From Planctomycetaceae bacterium (lineage in GTDB: Bacteria > Planctomycetota > Planctomycetia > Planctomycetales > Planctomycetaceae), in the NCBI GenBank assembly GCA_029259875.1, contig JAJDEK010000462.1:1-6589 (forward strand): a DNA stretch of 6,589 bases, given 5' to 3'. The first letter of the stretch is position 1; every line of letters starts with the position of its first letter. The notes under the pieces are model-generated. The model had not been told where the DNA came from, ran no database searches, and was given only the letters and a program-made list of their open reading frames with translations. Shown piece after piece: positions 1-6,589 of the stretch. Position numbers and translations under genes: made by a program.

Positions 1-1793
1 CTGGCGACATTCGGAATGTGGCTCAGTCACTGGGATGTCGTAGAGCCTCAAGTCGCGAAGCATTGATTGAGCTGTTTGATGCCAAGTTTTCGGAAGCATT
101 GAAAACGGTTGGTAAACATTTTGATTTTGTCGAACTGTATAACGAACGGGATAAGTTCAAGGAAGAGATCCTCAAAATTATTGGGACTGACTTGAATGGC
201 TATGTTCTTGACGACTGTGCGATCGATTATCTGGAACAGACACCAGTTGAAAAACTGAGCCCCACCAACATTCTTGACGCGGAAGGGATCAAAAAGATTA
301 CCGACCTGACAGCCCGCGAGCATGTTCTGTCCAATAATATTACACGCGAAAAAGAAAAAACGATCAAGAAGCAGGATGTGGAAGCACAGGAAACGATTCT
401 GGAGCTGGAACGTCAACGTGTTGAAGCAGTCGAGAAACAACAAAGAGAAATCGCATCATTGACCGCACGTGAGCATGCAGAAGCAGATCGCGTAGAACAC
501 GAAGAACGGCTCAAAGCAGAATCCGCTCGCATTCGTACCGATGAAGAGCTGGCAATTGCCGAAGAAAATAAACTGCGACAGGTGATCGTTGCAGAAAAGA
601 GTAAGGACCGTACACACGCGGTCGAAACAGAGCGGGTCGAAAAGGATCGGTTGCTGGAAGTCACCGAACGTGAACGTGTTGTCGGTTTGGCTGATATCGA
701 TAAAGAAAAAATGATCGAAGTCGAAAAACGCAATATTCAAGAAGTGATTCGCGAGCGAGTGATCGTGGAACGTGCCGTGGTCGAAGAACAAGAGCGAATC
801 AAGGATACTGAAGAATTTGCTGGCGCAGACCGTCTCAAGCAAGTGACCGTTACTAAAGCAGAAATGGAAGCGGAAGAAAATCTGGTCAAGGAAGTCAAAG
901 CAGCAGAAGCACAGAAAGTATCTTCAGAACTGTTAGCTGAAAAAGTCGTCATTGAAGCGGAAGCAGATAAAACGGCCACTGAAAAGAAATCGGATGCCAT
1001 TAAAGTCATGGCAGAAGCCAAGACGGCCGATGGTGCTGCGATTGGTTTGGCCGATGCACAAGTGATGATTGCCAAGGCATCCGCTACCGAGAAGACTGGT
1101 CAGGCCGAAGCGAATGTCACGATCGCCAAAGCAGAAGCCACGGAAAAGACCGGGGAAGCCGAAGCCAACGTTATGATTGCCAAAGCCGAAGGGACCGAGA
1201 AGACGGGAACCGCGGAAGCCACCGTCATGCAACTCAAGTTTAGCTCGGAAGCGACCGGCATCGTAGAAAAAGCCAAGGCGATGAAACTCTTTGATGGAGT
1301 AGGCCGCGAACACGAAGAATTCAAAATCCGAATTAATAAAGATAAAGATATCGAACTGGCGGCCATCGCTGCTCAAACGGAAATTGCGGAAGCACAGTCT
1401 GGTATCGTTGGCGAGGCACTGAAGTCTGCCCGCATCGATATCGTCGGTGGAGAAACGACCTTCTTTGACAAGATTGTGGATTCCATCAAGAGCGGAAAAG
1501 CCGTCGATCGCTTCGTGCATAACAGCGAAACAATGACCGATATCAAGAATACGTTCTTTAATGGAAATCCAGACTACTTTGAAGATCAACTTCAGACCTT
1601 CATTTCCCGTTTTGGAATGTCCTTTGAAGATGTGAAGAATCTTTCCGTGGCTGCTCTGATTTCTCAGTTAATAGTGCAATCAGACAGCGATGAGGATAAA
1701 TCAGTCCTGAATCGACTGCTGGCAACCGTGAAAAACCTGGGGATTTCAGACCAAAAAGTGTCATCCTTCTTGAAAGCAAAACCAAAAAAGTAG
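1..1793 (+). CDS. Flotillin-like SPFH/band-7 domain protein, 5' end outside the window
   Basis: Likely an inner-membrane scaffold of the flotillin type, which oligomerises and organises membrane microdomains (family knowledge). Counting residues from the first full codon at base 3, 596 are visible. Residues 52-81 (FKEEILKIIGTDLNGYVLDD and following, ending DYLEQTP) match the end of an SPFH domain; the N-terminal membrane anchor and most of SPFH lie upstream. Residues about 100-465 are an uninterrupted Glu/Ala/Lys-rich helical coiled coil typical of flotillins, with LTAREH occurring at 102 and again at 153, and an 18-residue tandem repeat at 350-421. A conserved-looking segment ARIDIVGGETTFFDKI starts at 476, followed by a ~110-residue tail ending KAKPKK. 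A GTG at base 18 could be read as a start, but the frame stays open to the window edge and the upstream codons (GDIRN) continue smoothly into the domain, so this Val is internal. It probably shares a transcript with the ATPase gene 152 bases downstream. The flotillin-type call is firm; the biological role is inferred. Confidence 0.9.
   Translation, partial: GDIRNVAQSLGCRRASSREALIELFDAKFSEALKTVGKHFDFVELYNERDKFKEEILKIIGTDLNGYVLDDCAIDYLEQTPVEKLSPTNILDAEGIKKITDLTAREHVLSNNITREKEKTIKKQDVEAQETILELERQRVEAVEKQQREIASLTAREHAEADRVEHEERLKAESARIRTDEELAIAEENKLRQVIVAEKSKDRTHAVETERVEKDRLLEVTERERVVGLADIDKEKMIEVEKRNIQEVIRERVIVERAVVEEQERIKDTEEFAGADRLKQVTVTKAEMEAEENLVKEVKAAEAQKVSSELLAEKVVIEAEADKTATEKKSDAIKVMAEAKTADGAAIGLADAQVMIAKASATEKTGQAEANVTIAKAEATEKTGEAEANVMIAKAEGTEKTGTAEATVMQLKFSSEATGIVEKAKAMKLFDGVGREHEEFKIRINKDKDIELAAIAAQTEIAEAQSGIVGEALKSARIDIVGGETTFFDKIVDSIKSGKAVDRFVHNSETMTDIKNTFFNGNPDYFEDQLQTFISRFGMSFEDVKNLSVAALISQLIVQSDSDEDKSVLNRLLATVKNLGISDQKVSSFLKAKPKK
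1050..1265 (+). repeat. 54-bp in-frame tandem repeat in the flotillin coiled coil (about 4 units)
   Basis: Four consecutive 18-codon units at 1050-1103, 1104-1157, 1158-1211 and 1212-1265. The first three translate to ADAQVMIAKASATEKTGQ, AEANVTIAKAEATEKTGE and AEANVMIAKAEGTEKTGT. The fourth (AEATVMQLKFSSEATGIV) keeps only the start and scattered positions. The units differ at many third codon positions, so the duplication is old and the protein pattern is under selection. Eighteen residues is five helical turns, so each unit should present the same helix face; this fits the Glu-Ala-rich repeats found in flotillin-family coiled coils. Confidence 0.8.
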
Positions 1794-1799
1794 AAAGGT

Positions 1800-1842
1800 A
1801 AACCGAAACACTTTCAACTTTTGAACGAGTTTGATTCGGTTT
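1800..1842 (+). other. Alternative 8-bp stem overlapping the main intergenic hairpin
   Basis: AAACCGAA at 1800-1807 is the exact reverse complement of TTCGGTTT at 1835-1842, giving an 8-bp stem with a 27-base loop beginning seven bases after the flotillin stop codon. Its 3' arm shares bases 1838-1842 with the 5' arm of the stronger hairpin downstream, so the two stems cannot form at the same time in one transcript. The long loop makes it the weaker structure. It may be fortuitous or part of a switch. Confidence 0.4.
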
Positions 1843-1893
1843 TCCTCACTTGATAACAGCATCCTGTGAGGAAAACCAAAGATTTTCAAACTC
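1827..1893 (+). promoter_or_regulatory. Strong intergenic hairpin (12-bp perfect inner stem, 8-bp outer stem)
   Basis: GGTTTTCCTCAC at 1838-1849 pairs perfectly with GTGAGGAAAACC at 1866-1877 around a 16-base loop. Outside it, GAGTTTGA at 1827-1834 pairs perfectly with TCAAACTC at 1886-1893, leaving an asymmetric internal loop of 3 and 8 bases. The structure sits between the flotillin stop and the ATPase start, ending 52 bases before the chosen ATG. It is not a canonical intrinsic terminator because no T-tract follows the inner stem on the plus strand (AAAGATTTTC follows), and the stem is AT-rich at its base. It could be a partial terminator or attenuator, an RNA processing or stabilising element that sets the ratio of the two products, or a protein-binding palindrome. 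The pairing is seen directly; the role is inferred. Confidence 0.6.
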
Positions 1894-1945
1894 AATCACG
1901 TTTGCGAACACAAACAGAAACAGGATGTCCCGGGAAATACGACCA

Positions 1946-4900
1946 ATGGCCGATTTGGAAAATGATTCTCAAGATGCTGCACCAGACAACGCAGATGCGA
2001 TTGCTCTGGAGAGCAGTACATACGAAATTATCCAAAATCGTTTGCAGACGCATGGGAAAGCGCTTCAGTCACGACTGGGGGATCTGAATGAACTGCGAAA
2101 AGAGGTCTTTGGGTCAATTGAAACGCAACTGCTAGGCAGTGAGCGAATCACCACAGAACATAACTGTGTTCCGCGCGACATGCTGGCCGTCGGTAACCGT
2201 TTTTTGTTCGGTTACAACGTGCACTTTGGTTTAAAATCAGAAACCCATTTGAGCGATGTCTTCTCGGTCTACGAATTTAAGGATGATATCTATCATGCCT
2301 TACCACTAGATTTGATTCAAAATCCAGACTTCGAAAAAGACTTCAAAGATATTTATCGCTACTACAAAAATGCGACCTTTGCCAAGTTTTTTGTCAAAGG
2401 ACCTTTTTTGTATATGTTGTTTCGTGTTGGCGCTGGTCCCAAAGATTTTAAATCATTTAAGTGGGCTATTCAAAACGATCAACTGATTTACGTCGACAAT
2501 CGTAGCGACCACGAAGTGCAATATCCGGCACAGCAGGAATTTCAATGGTCGCGGACTCATCGTGATTTACATTACAAGGGGCTGCATCCGCATATTTCCA
2601 TCGACGATCGACTGTTTGTCGAAACGATTGGCGGCGACCTGACAATCAAGGTCGAAAACAATACCGAGACCGGTGAAGGGATCTATTCCGAGCCCGTCGA
2701 CGATCCGGACCAGATCTTAGATGATGCGGAAATCTTCTATGCTATCATTGGTTCGTTAATTCTGCTCAAGATTCGCCCTTATCAGGAATCGCAGTACCGC
2801 TACTTTGTTTATAACGAAAAATTACAGAAAGCACAGCGGCTTGATTCCATCAAGGATGCCTGCATTCTGCTTCCCGATGATCACGGATTGGTTTTTTCAA
2901 ATGGTTACTATCTTCAGAGTGGAGAATCGAAAACATTTGAGACCGCATTGCAGGACATGCTTTATCAGGGGCGAATTGCCTCGCCCAACGGTGAAGATTT
3001 TCTCTATATCTTTTATCAACCTGATCAGGGCGTTTATGTCCTCCTGCAATATAATGTGATCGAACAGAAGCTGGATACTCCGCTGATTTGCCACGGGTTC
3101 ACCCTGTTTGAAGGGGGAGAGCTCATTTGCTTTTCCGGGCAGGACGAACCGCAAAAGCACCATACGATTCAGCTCTGGAAAACTCCCTACATTAGCGAAA
3201 CGTTTCAGGTTCCGCATAAAACAGATTCCTATCTCAATAAAATCGGCAACAAAGATATCGTACGCGGCATGTCGGAATGCCATGAAATTCTGGGTTTGAT
3301 CTATCGTAAAGACGCGTACGAAAATCTTTATGTAGATTTGGTCAAGCATACGAGCGATGTTCTGGATTCCTATTTCTGGATCAACCATAAGGAAACATGT
3401 GAACTCGGAGAAGTGGTTCTCGAAATCAAGAAGGCTGCGGAAGCCGCAGTCACAGAATATGAAAAGGTAATACAGCTTCGACAAAGCACAAAAAAGAGAA
3501 CCGCCGAAGTTGAGTCTCATACCCGAAAAACATTAACCGAAATTGATCAGCGCCGCTTTGATAAGATTGATGACTTTGTTTTGAGTCTTGCCAACTTAAG
3601 AAGTTTGCGGGGAGATGTGATTTCTCTTCGCGATTTACGATATATCGATCTCAAACTTATTGATCAACTGGAAAAAAAAGTCAGCGAGCGATCAGAGAAA
3701 TTGGCGCTCCGCTGTGTTTCCTTTCTGCTGCGAGAGGACGCTCTTAAACCCTACTCAGATCGGATTTCAGCAGCCACAGAACAGATTGAAACCGTCGAGA
3801 AAGTTGCCGACGCACGGAAAGTCGAAAAAGAAATTGAAGCCAGTTCGAGCGAATTGGAAATGCTGATTGATATTGTCAGCAACCTGAAAGTCGAAGATAC
3901 AACACAACGTACCGCCATCATCGATAGCATTTCGACGAATTTTTCGCGTATCAATCAATCACGGGCTGCTCTGAAACGCCGCATCAAAGATTTGATGTCC
4001 GTTGAAGGGGTGGCTGAGTTCAATGCACAGATTAAACTCTTGAATCAGGGGGTTGTGAATTATCTGGATATTTGCGATTCACCTGAAAAATGTGATGATT
4101 TTCTCACTAAATTGATGATTCAGGTAGAGGAACTTGAAGGACGGTTCGCGGAATTTGATGAATTCGTCGAACAGCTAACGGAAAAGCGGGAGGAGATCTA
4201 CTCCGCTTTCGAATCTCGCAAGTTGGCAATTGTTGAGAGTCAGAACAAACGGGCCACTACCCTTGCGAAATCAGCAGATCGAATATTGACGGGAATTCGC
4301 AGCCGTGCAGAACAGTTGAAGTCGATCAATGAAATTAACGGGTATTTTGCTTCGGACTTGATGATCGACAAGGTAAGAGACATTGTTCGCCAGTTAGGTG
4401 AACTGAACGATACGGTCAAAGTCGATGACATTCAGAGCCGACTGAAGAGTGTCCGCGAAGACACCGTGAGACAGTTGAAAGACAAACAGGAACTGTTTGT
4501 CGATGGTGAGAATATTATCAAGTTTGGCAACCGGAAATTCACGGTGAACCGTCAGGCTCTTGATTTAACCACCGTTTATCGCGATGACGCATTACAATTG
4601 CATTTAACGGGTACTAATTTCTTTGAAGTCATCGAAGATGAACGTTTACTGGCAACAAAAGAAGTTTGGAATCAGGAAGTCGTTTCCGAAAATAGAGAAG
4701 TCTACCGCTCTGAATATTTGACTTACTGTATCTTGATTTCATTGGAAACTGATCCAGAGCATTCTGTGGAATCACTGGCCAAATTATCTGATGAGGAGCT
4801 TTTATTATTCATTCAAAAATTCATGGGGCCCCGTTATAGCGAAGGTTATGTGAAAGGCGTTCACGATCAGGATGCTTTGCTTTTATTGCGATCATTATTG

Positions 4901-6589
4901 AAAGTAAAACCGGCATTAGGGCTCTTAAAATATCAATCGGGCGCACGAGCACTCGCTACTTTATACTGGGAATACTTTTGTGATGCAGAAACAAAAGCAC
5001 TCTTTGACAGTAAGTTAGCCGGTTTCGGAAAAATTATGCAGGTGTTCCCTCAAATGGGACAGCAGCAGTATTACATCGATGAATTAAAACAACAGCTTAC
5101 GCAATTCGTTCAACAAATCTCCAGTTTCGATGAAACATTGATCCCGGAATCAGCCGAGTATCTATTTCAAGAGTTGGTTGGTGGAAATACCTTTGTCATC
5201 AGTAAACGTGCCGCTGATCTCTATCACGACTTCGAGAAATATTTGAAGCACAATAATGCCCTCGAACGATTAGAAGAAAGCCTGGCTGCGACCAGCGAGA
5301 ATCCAGCCAATTGGTTTCTATTGGCCAGAGACTGGGTTCAGGCATTTTTGGATCATCAGGACGATGCAGAAGATCATGATTATCGTGACGAAATTGCACT
5401 GCTCTTACTCGAAGGAAAGCTTGACCGTAGCCGTTTGATTGATGCACAGATCACAGCTCAACTTGAAGGGCTTTCGGGCTCACATGTATGTATTCAAAGT
5501 GGTGAATATCATTTGCACTACAATCGTTTTATGAAACGGTTGTCTGAATTTGAATCTGTCAATGTTCCCCGTTTTGAATCTTATGTCGCGTTGAAAAAAG
5601 AACTGGTTGATACCACCCGCGATAGCATGCGGCTTGAGGAATTTCAACCTCGTGTTCTGACTTCATTTGTCAGAAACCGGCTGCTTGATGAAGTTTATCT
5701 GCCAATGATTGGTGACAACCTTGCTAAACAGATGGGAGAAGCCGGCGAACAGAAACGGACCGATCTGATGGGGCTTTTGATGTTAGTTTCCCCACCCGGT
5801 TACGGGAAAACAACGTTGATGGAATACATCGCAAATCGGTTGGGCATCATTTTTATGAAAATCAACGGGCCGGCATTGGGGCATCAAGTCACTTCGCTCG
5901 ACCCCGCTTCCGCACCGAATGCGGGTGCCCGTGAAGAAGTCAAAAAATTAAACCTCTCGCTGGAGATGGGCGATAATGTCATGATCTATCTGGATGACAT
6001 TCAGCACTGTAATCCGGAATTTCTACAGAAGTTCATTTCGCTCTGTGATGCTCAGCGTAAAATCGAAGGAGTTTATAAAGGCGAAACACGAACCTATGAT
6101 TTGCGGGGTCGAAAAGTGGCTGTCGTAATGGCAGGGAATCCCTATACGGAAAGCGGCGAGAAATTTCAAATTCCAGATATGCTTTCTAACCGGGCCGACA
6201 TTTATAACCTGGGTGAAGTGATTGGCGAACACGCGGATGCATTTGAGATGAGCTATTTGGAGAATAGTATCACATCCAATCCGGTACTCAATCCACTCTC
6301 ATCGCGCAGCCAGAAAGATATCTACACAATCATTGAAATGGCACAGGATGGCACCGGTGAACGCGGTGATCTGGAAGGGAACTATTCGGTGGAAGAACTC
6401 AACGAGATGGTTTCCACCATGAAAAAGTTGATCCGTGTTCGCGACGTCATTTTGAAAGTGAACCGGCAATACATCCAGTCGGCGGCTCAATCTGATGATT
6501 ATCGCATTGAACCTGCATTCAAGTTGCAGGGGTCGTATCGTAATATGAATCGCATTGCCGAAAAAATATATTCCGTCATGAATGACAAG
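1946..6589 (+). CDS. Giant AAA+ ATPase of the 'DNA repair ATPase' (DUF3686-type) family, 3' end outside the window
   Basis: The frame is open from the ATG to the last base: 1548 codons, no stop. Family members are usually about 1600-1700 residues as I recall, so most of the protein is here. Residues 22-62 are helical. Residues ~63-480 are beta-rich with repeated strand-turn-strand blocks (VDNRSDHE at 183, TGEGIYSEP near 250), possibly propeller-like and probably the DUF3686 region. Residues ~485-850 are a long coiled coil. FVDGENIIKFGNRKFTVN begins at 851 and YRSEYLTY at 920, then a helical region to ~1240. The AAA+ module follows: Walker A PPGYGKTT at 1283-1290 (Lys1288), Walker B MIYLDD with Asp1350/Asp1351, sensor-1-like Asn1398 in AGNPY, candidate arginine finger Arg1416 in SNRAD, candidate sensor-2 Arg1532 in GSYRN. 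Thus an ATP-driven remodelling motor is likely; its substrate is unknown. No signal peptide or membrane span is seen, so it is probably cytoplasmic, perhaps recruited by the upstream flotillin. An in-frame ATG at 1925 would add seven residues (MSREIRP); 1946 is preferred for its better-spaced GGGA. The DNA-repair label is inherited and unsupported by visible motifs. Confidence 0.88.
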   Translation, partial: MADLENDSQDAAPDNADAIALESSTYEIIQNRLQTHGKALQSRLGDLNELRKEVFGSIETQLLGSERITTEHNCVPRDMLAVGNRFLFGYNVHFGLKSETHLSDVFSVYEFKDDIYHALPLDLIQNPDFEKDFKDIYRYYKNATFAKFFVKGPFLYMLFRVGAGPKDFKSFKWAIQNDQLIYVDNRSDHEVQYPAQQEFQWSRTHRDLHYKGLHPHISIDDRLFVETIGGDLTIKVENNTETGEGIYSEPVDDPDQILDDAEIFYAIIGSLILLKIRPYQESQYRYFVYNEKLQKAQRLDSIKDACILLPDDHGLVFSNGYYLQSGESKTFETALQDMLYQGRIASPNGEDFLYIFYQPDQGVYVLLQYNVIEQKLDTPLICHGFTLFEGGELICFSGQDEPQKHHTIQLWKTPYISETFQVPHKTDSYLNKIGNKDIVRGMSECHEILGLIYRKDAYENLYVDLVKHTSDVLDSYFWINHKETCELGEVVLEIKKAAEAAVTEYEKVIQLRQSTKKRTAEVESHTRKTLTEIDQRRFDKIDDFVLSLANLRSLRGDVISLRDLRYIDLKLIDQLEKKVSERSEKLALRCVSFLLREDALKPYSDRISAATEQIETVEKVADARKVEKEIEASSSELEMLIDIVSNLKVEDTTQRTAIIDSISTNFSRINQSRAALKRRIKDLMSVEGVAEFNAQIKLLNQGVVNYLDICDSPEKCDDFLTKLMIQVEELEGRFAEFDEFVEQLTEKREEIYSAFESRKLAIVESQNKRATTLAKSADRILTGIRSRAEQLKSINEINGYFASDLMIDKVRDIVRQLGELNDTVKVDDIQSRLKSVREDTVRQLKDKQELFVDGENIIKFGNRKFTVNRQALDLTTVYRDDALQLHLTGTNFFEVIEDERLLATKEVWNQEVVSENREVYRSEYLTYCILISLETDPEHSVESLAKLSDEELLLFIQKFMGPRYSEGYVKGVHDQDALLLLRSLLKVKPALGLLKYQSGARALATLYWEYFCDAETKALFDSKLAGFGKIMQVFPQMGQQQYYIDELKQQLTQFVQQISSFDETLIPESAEYLFQELVGGNTFVISKRAADLYHDFEKYLKHNNALERLEESLAATSENPANWFLLARDWVQAFLDHQDDAEDHDYRDEIALLLLEGKLDRSRLIDAQITAQLEGLSGSHVCIQSGEYHLHYNRFMKRLSEFESVNVPRFESYVALKKELVDTTRDSMRLEEFQPRVLTSFVRNRLLDEVYLPMIGDNLAKQMGEAGEQKRTDLMGLLMLVSPPGYGKTTLMEYIANRLGIIFMKINGPALGHQVTSLDPASAPNAGAREEVKKLNLSLEMGDNVMIYLDDIQHCNPEFLQKFISLCDAQRKIEGVYKGETRTYDLRGRKVAVVMAGNPYTESGEKFQIPDMLSNRADIYNLGEVIGEHADAFEMSYLENSITSNPVLNPLSSRSQKDIYTIIEMAQDGTGERGDLEGNYSVEELNEMVSTMKKLIRVRDVILKVNRQYIQSAAQSDDYRIEPAFKLQGSYRNMNRIAEKIYSVMNDK

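Larger units (their letters stand above)
1794..1945 (+). other. Intergenic region between the flotillin-like and ATPase genes
   Basis: This 152-base spacer is AT-rich and dominated by the inverted repeats listed separately. I looked for sigma70-type promoter elements: TTGAAC at 1821 and TTGATA at 1850 resemble -35 boxes, but neither has a recognisable -10 box at 16-18 bases, so no promoter is called. The ribosome-binding signal for the ATPase is weak: GGGA at 1932-1935, ten bases before the ATG at 1946. With no promoter or classical terminator, read-through from the flotillin gene is the simplest model. Confidence 0.5.

Noticed and set aside
18..20. GTG as the start codon of the flotillin-like gene
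   Set aside because: The frame is open to the window edge and the codons before it continue the SPFH domain. A start here would delete most of the domain and the membrane anchor.
48..1075. Several overlapping minus-strand open frames of 106-131 codons
   Set aside because: They overlap each other in different frames opposite the flotillin gene and have low-complexity Ser/Arg/Ala or Phe-rich translations typical of shadows.
933..1589. 218-codon minus-strand open frame, Phe/Gly/Arg-rich
   Set aside because: Wholly antisense to the flotillin coiled coil. The composition is what reverse-complemented Glu/Lys/Ala codons give, and no domain is recognisable.
1821..1878. Possible promoter (TTGAAC at 1821 or TTGATA at 1850 as -35 box)
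   Set aside because: No TATAAT-like hexamer at the right distance from either; the AT-rich context makes -35 lookalikes common.
1838..1885. Intrinsic rho-independent terminator
   Set aside because: The 12-bp stem is convincing, but the bases after it are AAAGATTTTC rather than a run of T, and the stem is not GC-rich at the base. Reported as an unassigned hairpin instead.
1866..2087. 73-codon plus-strand open frame spanning the spacer and the ATPase start
   Set aside because: Begins inside the hairpin and runs out of frame into the ATPase gene. The basic, Trp/Arg/Lys-rich product has no known features and no ribosome-binding site was seen.
2726..2780. Transmembrane helix in the ATPase (IFYAIIGSLILLKIRPY)
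   Set aside because: The hydrophobic run is only about 13-14 residues before Lys/Arg and lies in a beta-rich region, so a buried helix or strand is more likely.
2897..3520. 207-codon minus-strand open frame
   Set aside because: Antisense to the ATPase beta-rich region, whose sense frame is continuous and conserved-looking. No recognisable motif in the antisense product.

Overview
The window holds two co-directional plus-strand genes, both cut by the window edges. The first is the 3' part of a flotillin-like (SPFH/band-7) membrane scaffold protein, with 596 residues visible. The second is the 5' part of a very large AAA+ ATPase, with 1548 codons visible and no stop before the window ends. They are separated by 152 bases that contain a strong hairpin and an alternative stem competing with it.

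The organism is a bacterium. I lean towards a planctomycete of moderate GC, such as a Gimesia- or Rubinisphaera-like marine lineage. The reasons are the mixed AT/GC codon use, the weak Shine-Dalgarno signals, and my recollection that this gene pair (a long flotillin next to a ~1600-1700 residue ATPase annotated 'DNA repair ATPase', DUF3686 family) occurs in Planctomycetes and Actinobacteria. This is inference from family knowledge; no taxonomic marker is present.

Layout: bases 1-1793, flotillin-like protein (tail of the SPFH domain, long Glu/Ala-rich coiled coil with an 18-residue tandem repeat, and a ~110-residue C-terminal tail). Bases 1794-1945, intergenic region with the inverted repeats. 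Bases 1946-6589, giant ATPase (beta-rich N-terminal region, long central coiled coil, helical region, C-terminal AAA+ module with Walker A, Walker B, sensor-like Asn and Arg residues).

The likely joint role is a membrane-associated scaffold and its partner ATPase: the flotillin would oligomerise on the inner membrane and recruit or be remodelled by the ATPase. No experimental function of this pair is known to me. The 'DNA repair' label attached to the ATPase family is not supported by any DNA-binding or SMC/ABC-type motif visible here. No RNA genes, mobile elements, CRISPR arrays or convincing promoters were seen. Every minus-strand open frame lies antisense to one of the two genes and is judged a shadow.
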